From positions 1 through 64,000 of the forward strand of contig NZ_JAUASX010000009.1 in the NCBI RefSeq assembly GCF_030345715.1: a stretch of DNA of 64,000 nt. Direction: 5' to 3'. This DNA is from Solimonas sp. SE-A11. GTDB taxonomy: Bacteria; Pseudomonadota; Gammaproteobacteria; Nevskiales; Nevskiaceae. Shown piece by piece: positions 35,526 to 43,265 of this stretch. How positions within the stretch are numbered: position 1 is the stretch's first letter; each line of letters begins with the position of its first letter. The translations under genes and the position numbers were made by a program. The notes beneath the pieces are model-generated. The model worked only from the letters and a program-made list of their open reading frames with translations, had not been told where the DNA came from and made no database searches.

Positions 35526-37432
35526 GCGCCGCTTCGACGCCACGCGGCGGATTGACGGAGGCCTCGCCCCGCACCAGGGCCTTGGAGGTGCTGATCCTGG
35601 CCAGCCTGGATCAGCTGCTGGACGAGACGCCTGCCAAGGCCAACGAGGGGCTGCTGTTCCTCGGCAACTGGCATGACGCGCTGCCTCGGCTGCTTATCCA
35701 GGATCCGATCTTGCAGCCGGTCGATAAGGTGGTCTGGCAGGTCATCAAGCTCCAGGCCACCGCCCAGGGCGCGACGGGCTTCCCGACCTACGATCAGATC
35801 GCCCGGTGGGCCAACGTCGCCTCAGACGCGACGGTAGCCCGCGCGATCTCGATCTTGAGGTCCACGCGTTGGCTCACCCTCTGCGTCCAGAAGGCGCGCA
35901 CCAGGAAGGGCCGCTTCCGGGGCAACGTCTACGCGCTTCACGACGAGCCCCTGGCCCTCAGCGACACCCTGCACCTCGATCCCGAGTACATGCAGTTCCT
36001 CTGCCGCCTGGCCGCCAAACCTGGAGAGGGCCGGGTTGGCGAGGTGGCCAAGGCCGTCCTCGGATCAATCGAGCTGGACATCGAGGATGGCATCGACATC
36101 ACCGCGCCACGGGACGCTATGACCGAGCGGATGGAGGCGATGCGCTTCATCACGGCCGCTCCCGGCCAAGGCGGCGAGCCCGCCCAGCGGGTATTCGGGG
36201 TGCGACGCGGGTTTGCGATGACATTGCAGTCCCGGGTCAAGGATGGCGTCCAGACTGAGGTGCAGGACAGCGACCAAGAAGACGATGGCCGAAACCTCGA
36301 TCTCTTTGCCTCTGAGGTCCATCTTCAAAATTTGAAGATGGATGAAAACACCCATCTTCAAAAAATGAAGATGGGTAACCGCCTTCAAAAAATGAAGCTG
36401 GCGCCCCCGCCCCAAAATTTGAACCCTCAAATTTTGGGGTCTCGCGCGTCTTTAGGTAGTAGTGGTAGTAAAAATATAACTACTACAACAACTTATCTTG
36501 ATGGTTTAGATAACAAATCCGCGCGTGCGCGTGAGGACGGGGGCTGTATAGGCCCTATACAGCCCAGAGGGGAGGGAGAGGTTGCGGACTGTGTACAGTG
36601 CACACAGCCTTGTTCGGACGTCTCGCTCGGCGCGGAGGGGTTGGTCGCGGTCTGTGAAGGCTCTTTACAGCAACCAACTGCCTTGCGGAGCGGCGCAGGC
36701 GAGCAGCGGCTAGGGCCTAATCAGCCTGCGGCGGGGCTGGTTGCGGACCGTGCACAGTGTACACAGCCCGAAGAAGGGCCTGCTGAGGACTGTAAACCCT
36801 GTTTACAGCTCGGCCCGCCAGGGCTTTCGAGCAATCAAGCCGAGTCCAATGCAGAGGCCTCCGAAGGCGCTTCCCTCCAATTCCCGCCGGAGCTCAGCAA
36901 GAACGAAATTGTTCTGGCGGGGATGCAACTGGCCAAGGTTCCTGCCGACCTCCAACAGGAAGTTCTAGACCTTCTCGGGGACCGGATTCGAGCTGCGGCG
37001 GCCGGAACCATGGAGCCCCTCATCTATGGGCCGCTGGGGTACCTGCGGACCCTCTGTCAGCGTGCCATCGCCGGGACTCTGATCCGTCGTAATCGTGTTG
37101 TTCAGATGGCTGCCCGACCGAGCGCGGCACCGGCGCCTGCTGCGGCTCCGATGCCTGTCGATGAAGAGGCTGTGCGGCTGAAGAATCTCCGAGACGAGCA
37201 CTTCAACGCCCTCCAGTGGAAGCAAAAGCTGGAGCGTATTGGTCCGGGCAGAAGCCCGACCGACGAGCAGCTTCGCGCGCATCAGATCCGAATCGATGAC
37301 GCCGCAGGGCAAGTTGCCCGGCTCGGCCAACAGATTCAGGAGCTCCTGGCTCAGCGCCCCGATCTTCGCCCACCGGTCTCCCATGGTGACAGACCGCCTG
37401 TCCCGCCTCCGACTACCGAAGTTCGCCGATGA
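35522..37432 (+). CDS. STY4528-type ICE replication protein
   Basis: 636 residues from MSAASTPRGG; this ATG overlaps the previous stop. The first 230 residues hold a winged-helix-like domain (VVWQVIKLQATAQGATGFPTYDQIARWANVASDATVARAISILR). A low-complexity middle (about 260-450) contains HLQNLKM/HLQKMKM repeats and five C-x-x-C-x-Q-like boxes. The C-terminus is helical (LSKNEIVLAGMQLAKVPADLQQEVLDLLGDRI). The family is found in pathogenicity islands and ICEs and is named a replication protein. The repeats in the middle correspond to DNA palindromes (see separate entries), so the gene probably contains the origin, as in phage lambda O. Confidence 0.82.
   Translation: MSAASTPRGGLTEASPRTRALEVLILASLDQLLDETPAKANEGLLFLGNWHDALPRLLIQDPILQPVDKVVWQVIKLQATAQGATGFPTYDQIARWANVASDATVARAISILRSTRWLTLCVQKARTRKGRFRGNVYALHDEPLALSDTLHLDPEYMQFLCRLAAKPGEGRVGEVAKAVLGSIELDIEDGIDITAPRDAMTERMEAMRFITAAPGQGGEPAQRVFGVRRGFAMTLQSRVKDGVQTEVQDSDQEDDGRNLDLFASEVHLQNLKMDENTHLQKMKMGNRLQKMKLAPPPQNLNPQILGSRASLGSSGSKNITTTTTYLDGLDNKSARAREDGGCIGPIQPRGEGEVADCVQCTQPCSDVSLGAEGLVAVCEGSLQQPTALRSGAGEQRLGPNQPAAGLVADRAQCTQPEEGPAEDCKPCLQLGPPGLSSNQAESNAEASEGASLQFPPELSKNEIVLAGMQLAKVPADLQQEVLDLLGDRIRAAAAGTMEPLIYGPLGYLRTLCQRAIAGTLIRRNRVVQMAARPSAAPAPAAAPMPVDEEAVRLKNLRDEHFNALQWKQKLERIGPGRSPTDEQLRAHQIRIDDAAGQVARLGQQIQELLAQRPDLRPPVSHGDRPPVPPPTTEVRR
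36320..36400. repeat. Three TTCAAAA-centred repeats inside the replication gene
   Basis: 21-bp units start at 36320, 36353 and 36380. The first two read CATCTTCAAAA-x6-AGATG-like imperfect palindromes; the third matches the second at 18 of 21 positions. They are likely initiator-binding iterons, on the same face at spacings of 33 and 27 bp. Confidence 0.6.
36411..36525. other. Inverted repeat and AT-rich tract (possible DNA unwinding element)
   Basis: CCCAAAATTTGA (36411-36422) and TCAAATTTTGGG (36427-36438) form a perfect 12-bp inverted repeat. Beyond it 36450-36520 is strikingly AT-rich for this window and has a GTAGTA/TACTAC hairpin around AAAATATAAC. The tract lies between the iteron-like repeats and the 19-bp palindromes. 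Confidence 0.55.
36541..36808. repeat. Five 19-bp palindromes CTGT-N11-ACAG
   Basis: Units start at 36544, 36589, 36652, 36748 and 36790. They read CTGTATAGGCCCTATACAG, CTGTGTACAGTGCACACAG, CTGTGAAGGCTCTTTACAG, CCGTGCACAGTGTACACAG and CTGTAAACCCTGTTTACAG. All gaps are multiples of three, so each codes a C-x-x-C-x-Q-like box. The first unit extends to a 25-bp perfect palindrome. The pattern resembles operator half-sites CTGT...ACAG but with 11 instead of 8 inner bases (LexA of E. coli). Confidence 0.65.
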
Positions 37433-37516
37433 CCTGGAGCAATCCCATTCAACCCCAGCTGGGCCGTATGGCCTGGCTCAATTCATACCCCGTCTAGGGG
37501 CCTTCTGGAGAAGTTC

Positions 37517-38365
37517 ATGGCAAGCAAAAGATCCCCGAAAACCGTACCTGCCAATGAGGCCGGTGCCGCCGCTGGCGGGCCGATGGTTCTGGAGCAGCCC
37601 ACCGGCGGTGACGATGACGATTTGCCTGCGCCTGGTGCGTTGCGGTCGGAGACCTGGCTCACGATCCAGACTCGCCAGGCGCAGCGCCTGGTGCAGGGTC
37701 GCCGCGCCGAGGACGGCACGCCTGGCATCATTGGCCTCACCCGCTATGCGGCGATGCTGCGACCGATCTGGAACGGTGCCCGCACCGACGATCCCTACGC
37801 CGACTGGTGGCTGGTGAAGCTGCACGAGTTCCTGGAGGAAGCCTGGTCGGAGATGGGTGTGCTGCAAGAGCACGTCAACAAGGTGCTCCTGGCGCAGGCT
37901 GGGGTGGACGTCCAAGTGGCGCAGTCGGTCGATCCCATCAAGGTGCCGCTGACGTTCAGCAATCCGTTCGCGTTCCGCGGCGCGTACTTGCTGGCGAAGT
38001 ACGACGAACTGGTGCGGACCATCCTGACTGCCCGGCATGTGGCGCTGCTGGACCGCGATGCCGCAGAGAAGCTGCTGCATGACGGCGGCCGCCTGGTGCG
38101 ACGCGTCTTCACCGGCGTGATCGGCTACAGCTTCCTCGGCATCAACCGCGAGGACATCCGCCTGATGACGGCGAAGTCGAAGCAGGCTGAGGACAAGATG
38201 GGCAAGTTGCCGGCCGAGGTGCTCAGCAAGGCTCAGCGCGCGCCGAATGCGCCAGCGATTGCGACGGTGACCGGCAACCGAACCGCAGTGACTCGTGCAA
38301 GGCCGGGCATCCGTCGCCCCGTTGATGCATCCGAAGGGGGCACACAGCCGAAGGAGGCTGTGTGA
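37517..38365 (+). CDS. PFL_4669-type ICE protein (TIGR03761)
   Basis: 282 residues. ETWLTIQTRQAQRLVQGRR, GIIGLTRYAAMLRPIWNGARTDDPYADWWL and the helical YLLAKYDELVRTILTARHVALL are characteristic of this ICE family. The biochemical role is unknown; it is always with the ICE replication genes. It overlaps the next gene through a GTG start. Confidence 0.8.
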   Translation: MASKRSPKTVPANEAGAAAGGPMVLEQPTGGDDDDLPAPGALRSETWLTIQTRQAQRLVQGRRAEDGTPGIIGLTRYAAMLRPIWNGARTDDPYADWWLVKLHEFLEEAWSEMGVLQEHVNKVLLAQAGVDVQVAQSVDPIKVPLTFSNPFAFRGAYLLAKYDELVRTILTARHVALLDRDAAEKLLHDGGRLVRRVFTGVIGYSFLGINREDIRLMTAKSKQAEDKMGKLPAEVLSKAQRAPNAPAIATVTGNRTAVTRARPGIRRPVDASEGGTQPKEAV

Positions 38366-38829
38366 ACTCGAAGTCGCGAAAAGCCGAAGTCGATGTAGGG
38401 TGGGGGTTTCAGCAGAGGATGCTCTCAGGCGCGATGCTCTGGGGCGTCGGCTCGGCTTGCTTGGCGGGCTCTTGGCTTCTGCTAATGCCATTGAGCACAT
38501 TCCCGATCGCTGCGGGTATTGCGGCAATTGGGATCGGCCTGCTCCTTTATGCGGGGATGGCCTGTGACGGCGCCAAGGCAAATATTGCGATGCGAACTGC
38601 GACGCTAGTTCCGTGGCTGTTGAGCGGTCCCCTCGTCATCGGTGGACCTTGGCTTGGGTCGGGCAAGCTGCCGGAGCCTGAGAAGGCCCTGATGGTTGGC
38701 TTTACGACCCTGTGGCTCGTGCTGACTGCGATCCATTGGTTCAGCTACACGAACTGGCGAGCCGAGCTCCGGGCCGCGAGCCGTGACGGAACCATTGCGC
38801 CAGAACGTGACGGCGAGCTAGGCCCCTAA
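38362..38829 (+). CDS. Integral membrane protein, four spans
   Basis: 155 residues, GTG start overlapping the previous stop (GTGA). Hydrophobic segments are at about 25-45, 48-68, 82-98 and 110-128. No family is recognised. Confidence 0.65.
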   Translation: MNSKSRKAEVDVGWGFQQRMLSGAMLWGVGSACLAGSWLLLMPLSTFPIAAGIAAIGIGLLLYAGMACDGAKANIAMRTATLVPWLLSGPLVIGGPWLGSGKLPEPEKALMVGFTTLWLVLTAIHWFSYTNWRAELRAASRDGTIAPERDGELGP

Positions 38830-38877
38830 AGGGCCCTTTAAGGGTAAGGGGCCGAAGGCCCCGCCAGCGATCCGGGA

Positions 38878-39414
38878 ATGAGCCAGATGATTGCCGACGA
38901 ATCTGCCACAGGGCCAAGAGGCCGCCCGCGGGAGCGGGCCGGCCGCGTCCGGGAACCGCGGCCGGCCACCTGGCCGGCACACTCCGCCTACCAGGCGGAG
39001 CTGGGCATGGAATTGCCGCAGCCCTTCCAGCCGCGCCAAACCCCTTGGGGCATGCCGACCGTCGCGGATCTGCTGCGACCCGGCGCCTGGGTCAGGACCA
39101 ATTACAGCGGCCCGTACCGGGTGCTGCGGGTAACCGAGCATGAGCCGTTCACGGGTTGGGTCGGGCAGACGAAGCGGATGCTGGGTCAGTTCCGAACCTG
39201 GTCAATTACCTGCAACGACTTTGAGAACTACCCCAGCCAGCGACAGAAGGATTTGCGCTGGCTCACCGATTATGTGGCTGTCGCTGGCCGCATCCTGCAC
39301 TTCTTCCCGAACAACGACGATGAGGTGTTCCTGTTGCCACGACGCCGGTGCTGGCTCAGAGACCGGGGCCAGGTTCTGGGTCCTGGCTCAGCAGTCCAGC
39401 AGGGCGTGCCGTGA
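38878..39414 (+). CDS. Hypothetical ICE protein
   Basis: 178 residues. The centre (VRTNYSGPYRVLRVTEHEPFTGWVGQTKRMLGQFRTWSITC) looks like a small beta fold. The N-terminal 35 residues are basic and may be disordered. It overlaps the next gene by GTGA. Function is unknown. Confidence 0.6.
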   Translation: MSQMIADESATGPRGRPRERAGRVREPRPATWPAHSAYQAELGMELPQPFQPRQTPWGMPTVADLLRPGAWVRTNYSGPYRVLRVTEHEPFTGWVGQTKRMLGQFRTWSITCNDFENYPSQRQKDLRWLTDYVAVAGRILHFFPNNDDEVFLLPRRRCWLRDRGQVLGPGSAVQQGVP

Positions 39415-39764
39415 CTGCCCCAAAGTCTTCGCTTGCTGGCGGCTGCAACAACGATCATGCCGCCAATCCTGCGCCAGCCAGGCGCAGGCGGGAGCAGCAG
39501 CTGGACCTGGTCCTGTGGGGTGACCGGGCGGGCCGGTTGGTGGATCGGGCCACCGGCAAGCCCGCCCGGCGGCGGCAGGCCGAAGGCTGGACGCTGATCG
39601 GGAACCTGGCCATCCACACGGCCAGCATACGCACTGCCGCAGCGGTTGCGTTGCGCGCCGCCGGCAAGACATCGGCGTGGGGCTGGTGCAAGATCGGGCG
39701 GCGCAGGATTACCTGGATGACCCTGCAGCAGTTCTATTTCCGGGGGCTCGACAAGACACCATGA
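39411..39764 (+). CDS. Hypothetical basic ICE protein
   Basis: 117 residues from a GTG start (GTGA overlap). It is basic, with RRRREQQLDLVLWGDRAGRLVDRATGK and a C-terminal WCKIGRRRITWMTL. It lies before the DUF3158-like gene, coupled by an ATGA overlap. Confidence 0.55.
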   Translation: MTAPKSSLAGGCNNDHAANPAPARRRREQQLDLVLWGDRAGRLVDRATGKPARRRQAEGWTLIGNLAIHTASIRTAAAVALRAAGKTSAWGWCKIGRRRITWMTLQQFYFRGLDKTP

Positions 39765-40387
39765 GGACCATCGCGGAGACCGCCCACGAGCTGGGCGTGT
39801 CTGAGGCTCAGGTGCGCGACTGGTTGCGCAGCAGTGGTCATGGAGATCTGGCGCAGGGTGCTGCGGATCAGCGGGTGATCGACGGGCAGATGATTCTGAG
39901 TATGCGCAAGCGCCTGGGCCTCTACGGTGATCGGCCGCGGTTACCTGGCGAAAGCCTGGCGGGCCAGGCTTTCGAGGAGACGCCGATGCCGGAGCTGCAG
40001 CAGCGGCTGCAAGGCCTCCAGACCCGGAAGGCGGAGCTCCTGGCGCAGGGAGAGCGCATGAGGGTCGCCTGGTTCGAGGCGTTCCCGCAGCGCTCGATGC
40101 CGGTATACCCGGCCAGGACCAGTCACGAGTCGCACACCTACCTGCGTTGGCGCCGGTCTGCTGGCGCAAGTAAGCGGGCTTCTCGCTGTGAGTTGGCCGA
40201 CGTCGAGGAGCGGATTCTGGCGCTGCCAAGGGCGGTGCGCGAGCAGGTCCTGGAGTTCGAGCGCCGGCGGATCCAGTTCAATCTGGACTTCGCCTGCTGT
40301 GCCTACGAGCTGTCGCGGGTCGAGGACCTGATCCGACACCGAAGCAACCTCGGGAAGCTGCGAAAAGCCCACCGCGAAGCGGCGTGA
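39761..40387 (+). CDS. DUF3158-like ICE protein
   Basis: 208 residues from MRTIAETAHELGVSEAQVRDWLR, an N-terminal HTH. The rest is a coiled helical region (QQRLQGLQTRKAELLAQGERMRVAWFEAF) with TSHESHTYLRWRRSAG near residue 130. The place between PFL_4669 and ssb is that of DUF3158 in related ICEs; the family call is mainly from order. Confidence 0.55.
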   Translation: MRTIAETAHELGVSEAQVRDWLRSSGHGDLAQGAADQRVIDGQMILSMRKRLGLYGDRPRLPGESLAGQAFEETPMPELQQRLQGLQTRKAELLAQGERMRVAWFEAFPQRSMPVYPARTSHESHTYLRWRRSAGASKRASRCELADVEERILALPRAVREQVLEFERRRIQFNLDFACCAYELSRVEDLIRHRSNLGKLRKAHREAA

Positions 40388-40455
40388 TATTCACTTCATT
40401 GAACATTGTCTAGCTGTCAGTGTGCCCTGGCGTTTATCAACCCAGGGAGTCACTG

Positions 40456-40854
40456 ATGTCCAACGAGTTCCGCGGCACGGGCAATATCGGCACCGCCCCC
40501 AGCTTCAAGACCCTCAACCTGGCGAACGGCCCCCGGCCGGTGCTGGAGTTCCGCGCGTACTTCGACCGCTCCATCCCCGATGGCGAGGGCGGCTATGTCG
40601 ACAAGGGCGGCTTCTGGTTCGACGTGAGCGTCTGGGGTCCGCGTGCTGAACCTCTGTCCAAGCTCCTGCAGAAGGGCATGCGTATTCGCGCCGAGGGCTC
40701 GCTGGAACTGCGTCCCTGGACCGACAAGGACAGCGGAGAGGATCGCTCCGCCTTCACGCTGCACGCCGACTACGTGGCCATCGACCCTTCCCGCATCGAG
40801 CGCATCCAGATGCGCGAGCGCTCGGCCCGTGACGAGGCTCCCGCTCAGGACTGA
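40456..40854 (+). CDS. ssb: Single-stranded DNA-binding protein of the ICE
   Basis: 132 residues from MSNEFRGTGNIG, with AGGGAG upstream. The OB-fold pattern is visible: TGNIGTAPSFKTL, VLEFRAYFDRS, FWFDVSVWGPRAEPLSKLLQKGMRIRAEGSL. It lacks the acidic C-terminal tip (DDDIPF-like) of chromosomal SSB and ends DEAPAQD, so it may not recruit the same partners. It protects single-stranded DNA during element replication or transfer. Confidence 0.88.
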   Translation: MSNEFRGTGNIGTAPSFKTLNLANGPRPVLEFRAYFDRSIPDGEGGYVDKGGFWFDVSVWGPRAEPLSKLLQKGMRIRAEGSLELRPWTDKDSGEDRSAFTLHADYVAIDPSRIERIQMRERSARDEAPAQD

Positions 40855-40860
40855 TGTTCC

Positions 40861-41172
40861 GTGTGGAACTTGACAATGTTCAAGTGGAAGCACATCGGCG
40901 CGGCTGAGGCGCGGCAATGCCTGGGGGTACTGTCGCGCGCTGGCGTGCCCCTGGTACTCAGCGTGCCGATGTTGCTACGCGCCAGAGGTGTCCCTCTCAA
41001 GAGGGTCCTGGCGGAAGCTGACTGCCACCGCAGCCATTTGCATGCCTGCCTTCGTGGCCGATACCAGCCGAACCGTGGCATGCGAGGCGCGATGCAGCAA
41101 ATGCTCGGCTGTGACCCCTGGATCGAGTTCGAGCAGACAACCCCGGCAGAGGTCAGCGATGGCCACTGCTGA
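40861..41172 (+). CDS. Small HTH protein, paralogue 3
   Basis: 103 residues from GTG, or 98 from the ATG at 40876. The core GVPLVLSVPMLLRARGVPLKRVLAEADCHRSHLHACLRGRYQPNRGMRGAMQQMLGCDPW follows paralogues 1 and 2, with C in place of V before DPW. It overlaps the next gene by 14 bp. Confidence 0.6.
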   Translation: MWNLTMFKWKHIGAAEARQCLGVLSRAGVPLVLSVPMLLRARGVPLKRVLAEADCHRSHLHACLRGRYQPNRGMRGAMQQMLGCDPWIEFEQTTPAEVSDGHC

Positions 41173-41362
41173 GGGAATGTCGGTGTTCATGTTGACGGTG
41201 AACATCATTGCCGTGCTTCTTGCCGCGACCGGCACCGGGCACCTGCTTGTCGCAGTGGGCGTACCCGAGGGGCGACAACGCGCCTGGGTCGGATCGGGCC
41301 TCGGGCTGCTCGGCGTCGCTGTGGTGATGAAGCTTTTCGCTAGGTTCACTTGGCCGAACTGA
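41159..41362 (+). CDS. Small membrane protein
   Basis: 67 residues from MATAEGMSVF; a start at 41177 is possible. Two spans: FMLTVNIIAVLLAATGTGHLL and WVGSGLGLLGVAVVMKLFA. It is the first of several small membrane proteins before topB. Confidence 0.5.
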   Translation: MATAEGMSVFMLTVNIIAVLLAATGTGHLLVAVGVPEGRQRAWVGSGLGLLGVAVVMKLFARFTWPN

Positions 41363-41366
41363 GAGT

Positions 41367-41552
41367 GTGAGTTCTGTGATGACCTATAACGAGACGATGT
41401 CCGTTCTGCTGATTGCTACCGGGATGTTCCTCATTTTTGGAGGTGAGCGCGGCGGCGGACGGCGACCAGGCCGTGCTGTGACGGGAGTCGTCATGGCAGT
41501 CACGGGTCTGGCCTGGTGGGCAGTGACGACCTACGGAACGCAGTGGCTTTGA
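41367..41552 (+). CDS. Small membrane protein
   Basis: 61 residues (GTG start, or ATG at 41379). Spans: MSVLLIATGMFLIFGGE and GVVMAVTGLAWWAVTTYG. It follows the previous small membrane gene after 4 bp. Confidence 0.5.
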   Translation: MSSVMTYNETMSVLLIATGMFLIFGGERGGGRRPGRAVTGVVMAVTGLAWWAVTTYGTQWL

Positions 41553-41560
41553 CACCCTGA

Positions 41561-41575
41561 CACCTGAGTCAGGTG
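41561..41575. promoter_or_regulatory. CACCTGAGTCAGGTG palindrome
   Basis: A perfect 15-bp palindrome with odd centre lies just after the small membrane gene. It may be an operator for the following transcript. No supported gene lies between 41553 and 41698, apart from an 18-codon frame at 41600. Confidence 0.35.
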
Positions 41576-41698
41576 GTATGTACCGAAAGGGGAACTTCGA
41601 TGAAAGCTTTGTTTCAGGCGGTAGAGAATTGCGTCGGCGTCATCGGCCTGCCTTAGGCCATTGACGCCTTCCACCCTCAATCGAAAAAGGAGTTCTAC

Positions 41699-41911
41699 AT
41701 GCTGCACTACATCCTCATCGCGGTTTTCGTGGCCAGCCCCATGCAAGGCACGCAGATCGTGAGCCCGGGCTTTGCCTTCGCTGAGTTCGATGACAAGGCC
41801 GCCTGCGAAGCCGCGGCGGCCACGGCGTCGGCGCAGGCCCAGGAGTTCGGCAAGGGCATGCGCGTGGGCTGGCACTACCTGACCTGCGTCCCGAAGAGTT
41901 CCGCCAAGTAG
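41699..41911 (+). CDS. Small exported protein
   Basis: 70 residues. A hydrophobic start (MLHYILIAVFVASPMQG) serves as signal peptide or anchor. The rest is helical with two cysteines (KAACEAA, YLTCV) that could form one disulfide. No family is recognised. Confidence 0.6.
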   Translation: MLHYILIAVFVASPMQGTQIVSPGFAFAEFDDKAACEAAAATASAQAQEFGKGMRVGWHYLTCVPKSSAK

Positions 41912-41925
41912 GAGGCTGCACAGCA

Positions 41926-42174
41926 ATGGGAGATCCCAAAGAAGCGGCGCCTGAGCTCCTCCCAACGGAATGCGAGCTGATTGCGCAGGCGTTGCACTGC
42001 TTCTACGACGGCCAGGACACCGAGGGCAGGGAAGCCCTCCGTGGTGTTCGTCAGCCGGTTCTCAACCACCTCTACACGGCCGGCCTGCGTCTGGGCATCG
42101 AGGCTGATCAGCTCGCCAAGGGCGTTCCGGTCAAGGTGGAGAAGAAGTCGGGAACGGTGTTGTCCGTTCGTTGA
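41926..42174 (+). CDS. Small soluble hypothetical protein
   Basis: 82 residues. It has an acidic N-terminus and a helical centre (CELIAQALHCFYDGQDTEGREAL). It is followed by a strong hairpin. Function is unknown. Confidence 0.6.
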   Translation: MGDPKEAAPELLPTECELIAQALHCFYDGQDTEGREALRGVRQPVLNHLYTAGLRLGIEADQLAKGVPVKVEKKSGTVLSVR

Positions 42175-42189
42175 AGCCTTGAAGTGCTT

Positions 42190-42220
42190 CGTGGCCGGGC
42201 GGATGGTCCGTCCGGCCACG
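42190..42220. terminator. Strong intercistronic hairpin
   Basis: A 14-bp stem with one G-T pair (from CGTGGCCGG to CCGGCCACG) around TGG. The T-run is weak, so it may be an RNA-processing or stability element rather than a true terminator. Confidence 0.55.
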
Positions 42221-42248
42221 ATTCCATCCTGAGATTTTTTCCGCAGCC

Positions 42249-42779
42249 ATGTTCAGCACGATCGACATCGACACTGAGGTTCTAAATAAGATTCCGTGCG
42301 CGGTGGCCCTGGCGACGCTGCCTGAAGCCGAAGTCGACGCGCCGTCGCTGGGGACGACCCTGATGATAAATGGCGCCCCGTACCTGGTGGGCTTCGGCTT
42401 GTACCTGCTGGGCGTTCCGGCGCCGGCGGCCGCGGCTCTCTGCCTGCTTCTCGGTGCCGGCGCCTTAGTGTGGTGGCATCGCAGAGAGACGATCTCGCGT
42501 CGGACCTGGGAGCGGACACGGGAGGCGTTGTGGTTGCGCGCGGCCGATGAAGTCCAGGACCTGGAGAAGATTGTTCCCAATGCCCTGCGCCGCGCGGCCC
42601 AGGCTCATCGCCGGGCGGTTCTCGATCAGCCGCTTGTCGCGGCCGATCTGCTCGACTACGAACACCTCAAGAGCGACCCCGCCATCTACGCAAGAGTGGC
42701 CATTGCGATCCGACAGATTTCGAAGGCCACCAATGGCCGCCCCTCCAATGCTTCGAGCAAGGAGAATCGACATGGCTGA
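42249..42779 (+). CDS. Membrane protein with cytoplasmic tail
   Basis: 176 residues. One or two spans at about 45-80 (LVGFGLYLLGVPAPAAAALCLLLGAGALVWW) are followed by a long helical soluble tail. It overlaps the next gene by 8 bp. No family is recognised. Confidence 0.6.
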   Translation: MFSTIDIDTEVLNKIPCAVALATLPEAEVDAPSLGTTLMINGAPYLVGFGLYLLGVPAPAAAALCLLLGAGALVWWHRRETISRRTWERTREALWLRAADEVQDLEKIVPNALRRAAQAHRRAVLDQPLVAADLLDYEHLKSDPAIYARVAIAIRQISKATNGRPSNASSKENRHG

Positions 42780-43065
42780 TAAGTATCCCAAGACCGCCGC
42801 GGCATTTCGGGTCGTCCACGCCTTCCAAGACAAGATGGTCATCGCTATCGGCGTCGTGATCATCTTCACGATCGTCAGTTGGGGCTTCATCTACGTGACC
42901 TGCAGCACCATGGGCGGTGGACCGAACATCGTCGGCCATACGTGTAAGGACGCAGCGGAGGCTTGGCATGAGAACCGGATCGAGATGCTTGTCGCAATCG
43001 TGATGTTCCCAGTCATCTTGGGCCTCCGGGTCTTGCGCGATCGGCGAGACGCCAAGGCGGAGTAG
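42772..43065 (+). CDS. Small two-span membrane protein
   Basis: 97 residues. Spans: MVIAIGVVIIFTIVSWGFIYV and IEMLVAIVMFPVILGLRVL, with the loop between holding two cysteines (CSTMG, HTCKD). It is followed after 2 bp by another small gene. Confidence 0.6.
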   Translation: MADKYPKTAAAFRVVHAFQDKMVIAIGVVIIFTIVSWGFIYVTCSTMGGGPNIVGHTCKDAAEAWHENRIEMLVAIVMFPVILGLRVLRDRRDAKAE

Positions 43066-43067
43066 TC

Positions 43068-43265
43068 GTGGCCAGCGCAGTGAATCAAGTTGCCTGGCTG
43101 GGTTGGTCGGCCACGCTTCTGCTGACGGCTGTCAGCGCGGCCTCCAACGTGAACGCTGACTGGGAACTTACAGGTGAGGCCGCGTCGAGAGTGTGGCAAG
43201 TGATTTACCTCAACTGGGGATGCGCTATTGCCTATGCCCTCTCTTACAACGGGGCACCTACATGA
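43068..43265 (+). CDS. Small membrane protein next to topB
   Basis: 65 residues, GTG start. One span at about 11-28 (GWSATLLLTAVSAASNV) and a second weak one near the C-terminus. The stop overlaps the topB start (ATGA). Confidence 0.5.
   Translation: MASAVNQVAWLGWSATLLLTAVSAASNVNADWELTGEAASRVWQVIYLNWGCAIAYALSYNGAPT

Noticed and set aside
36541-36808. Classical LexA boxes in the five palindromes
   Set aside because: CTGT and ACAG are 11 bases apart rather than 8, and the sites are inside a coding region.
41600-41656. 18-codon frame MKALFQAVENCVGVIGLP
   Set aside because: Has a possible ribosome site but no relative in the window; too short to support.
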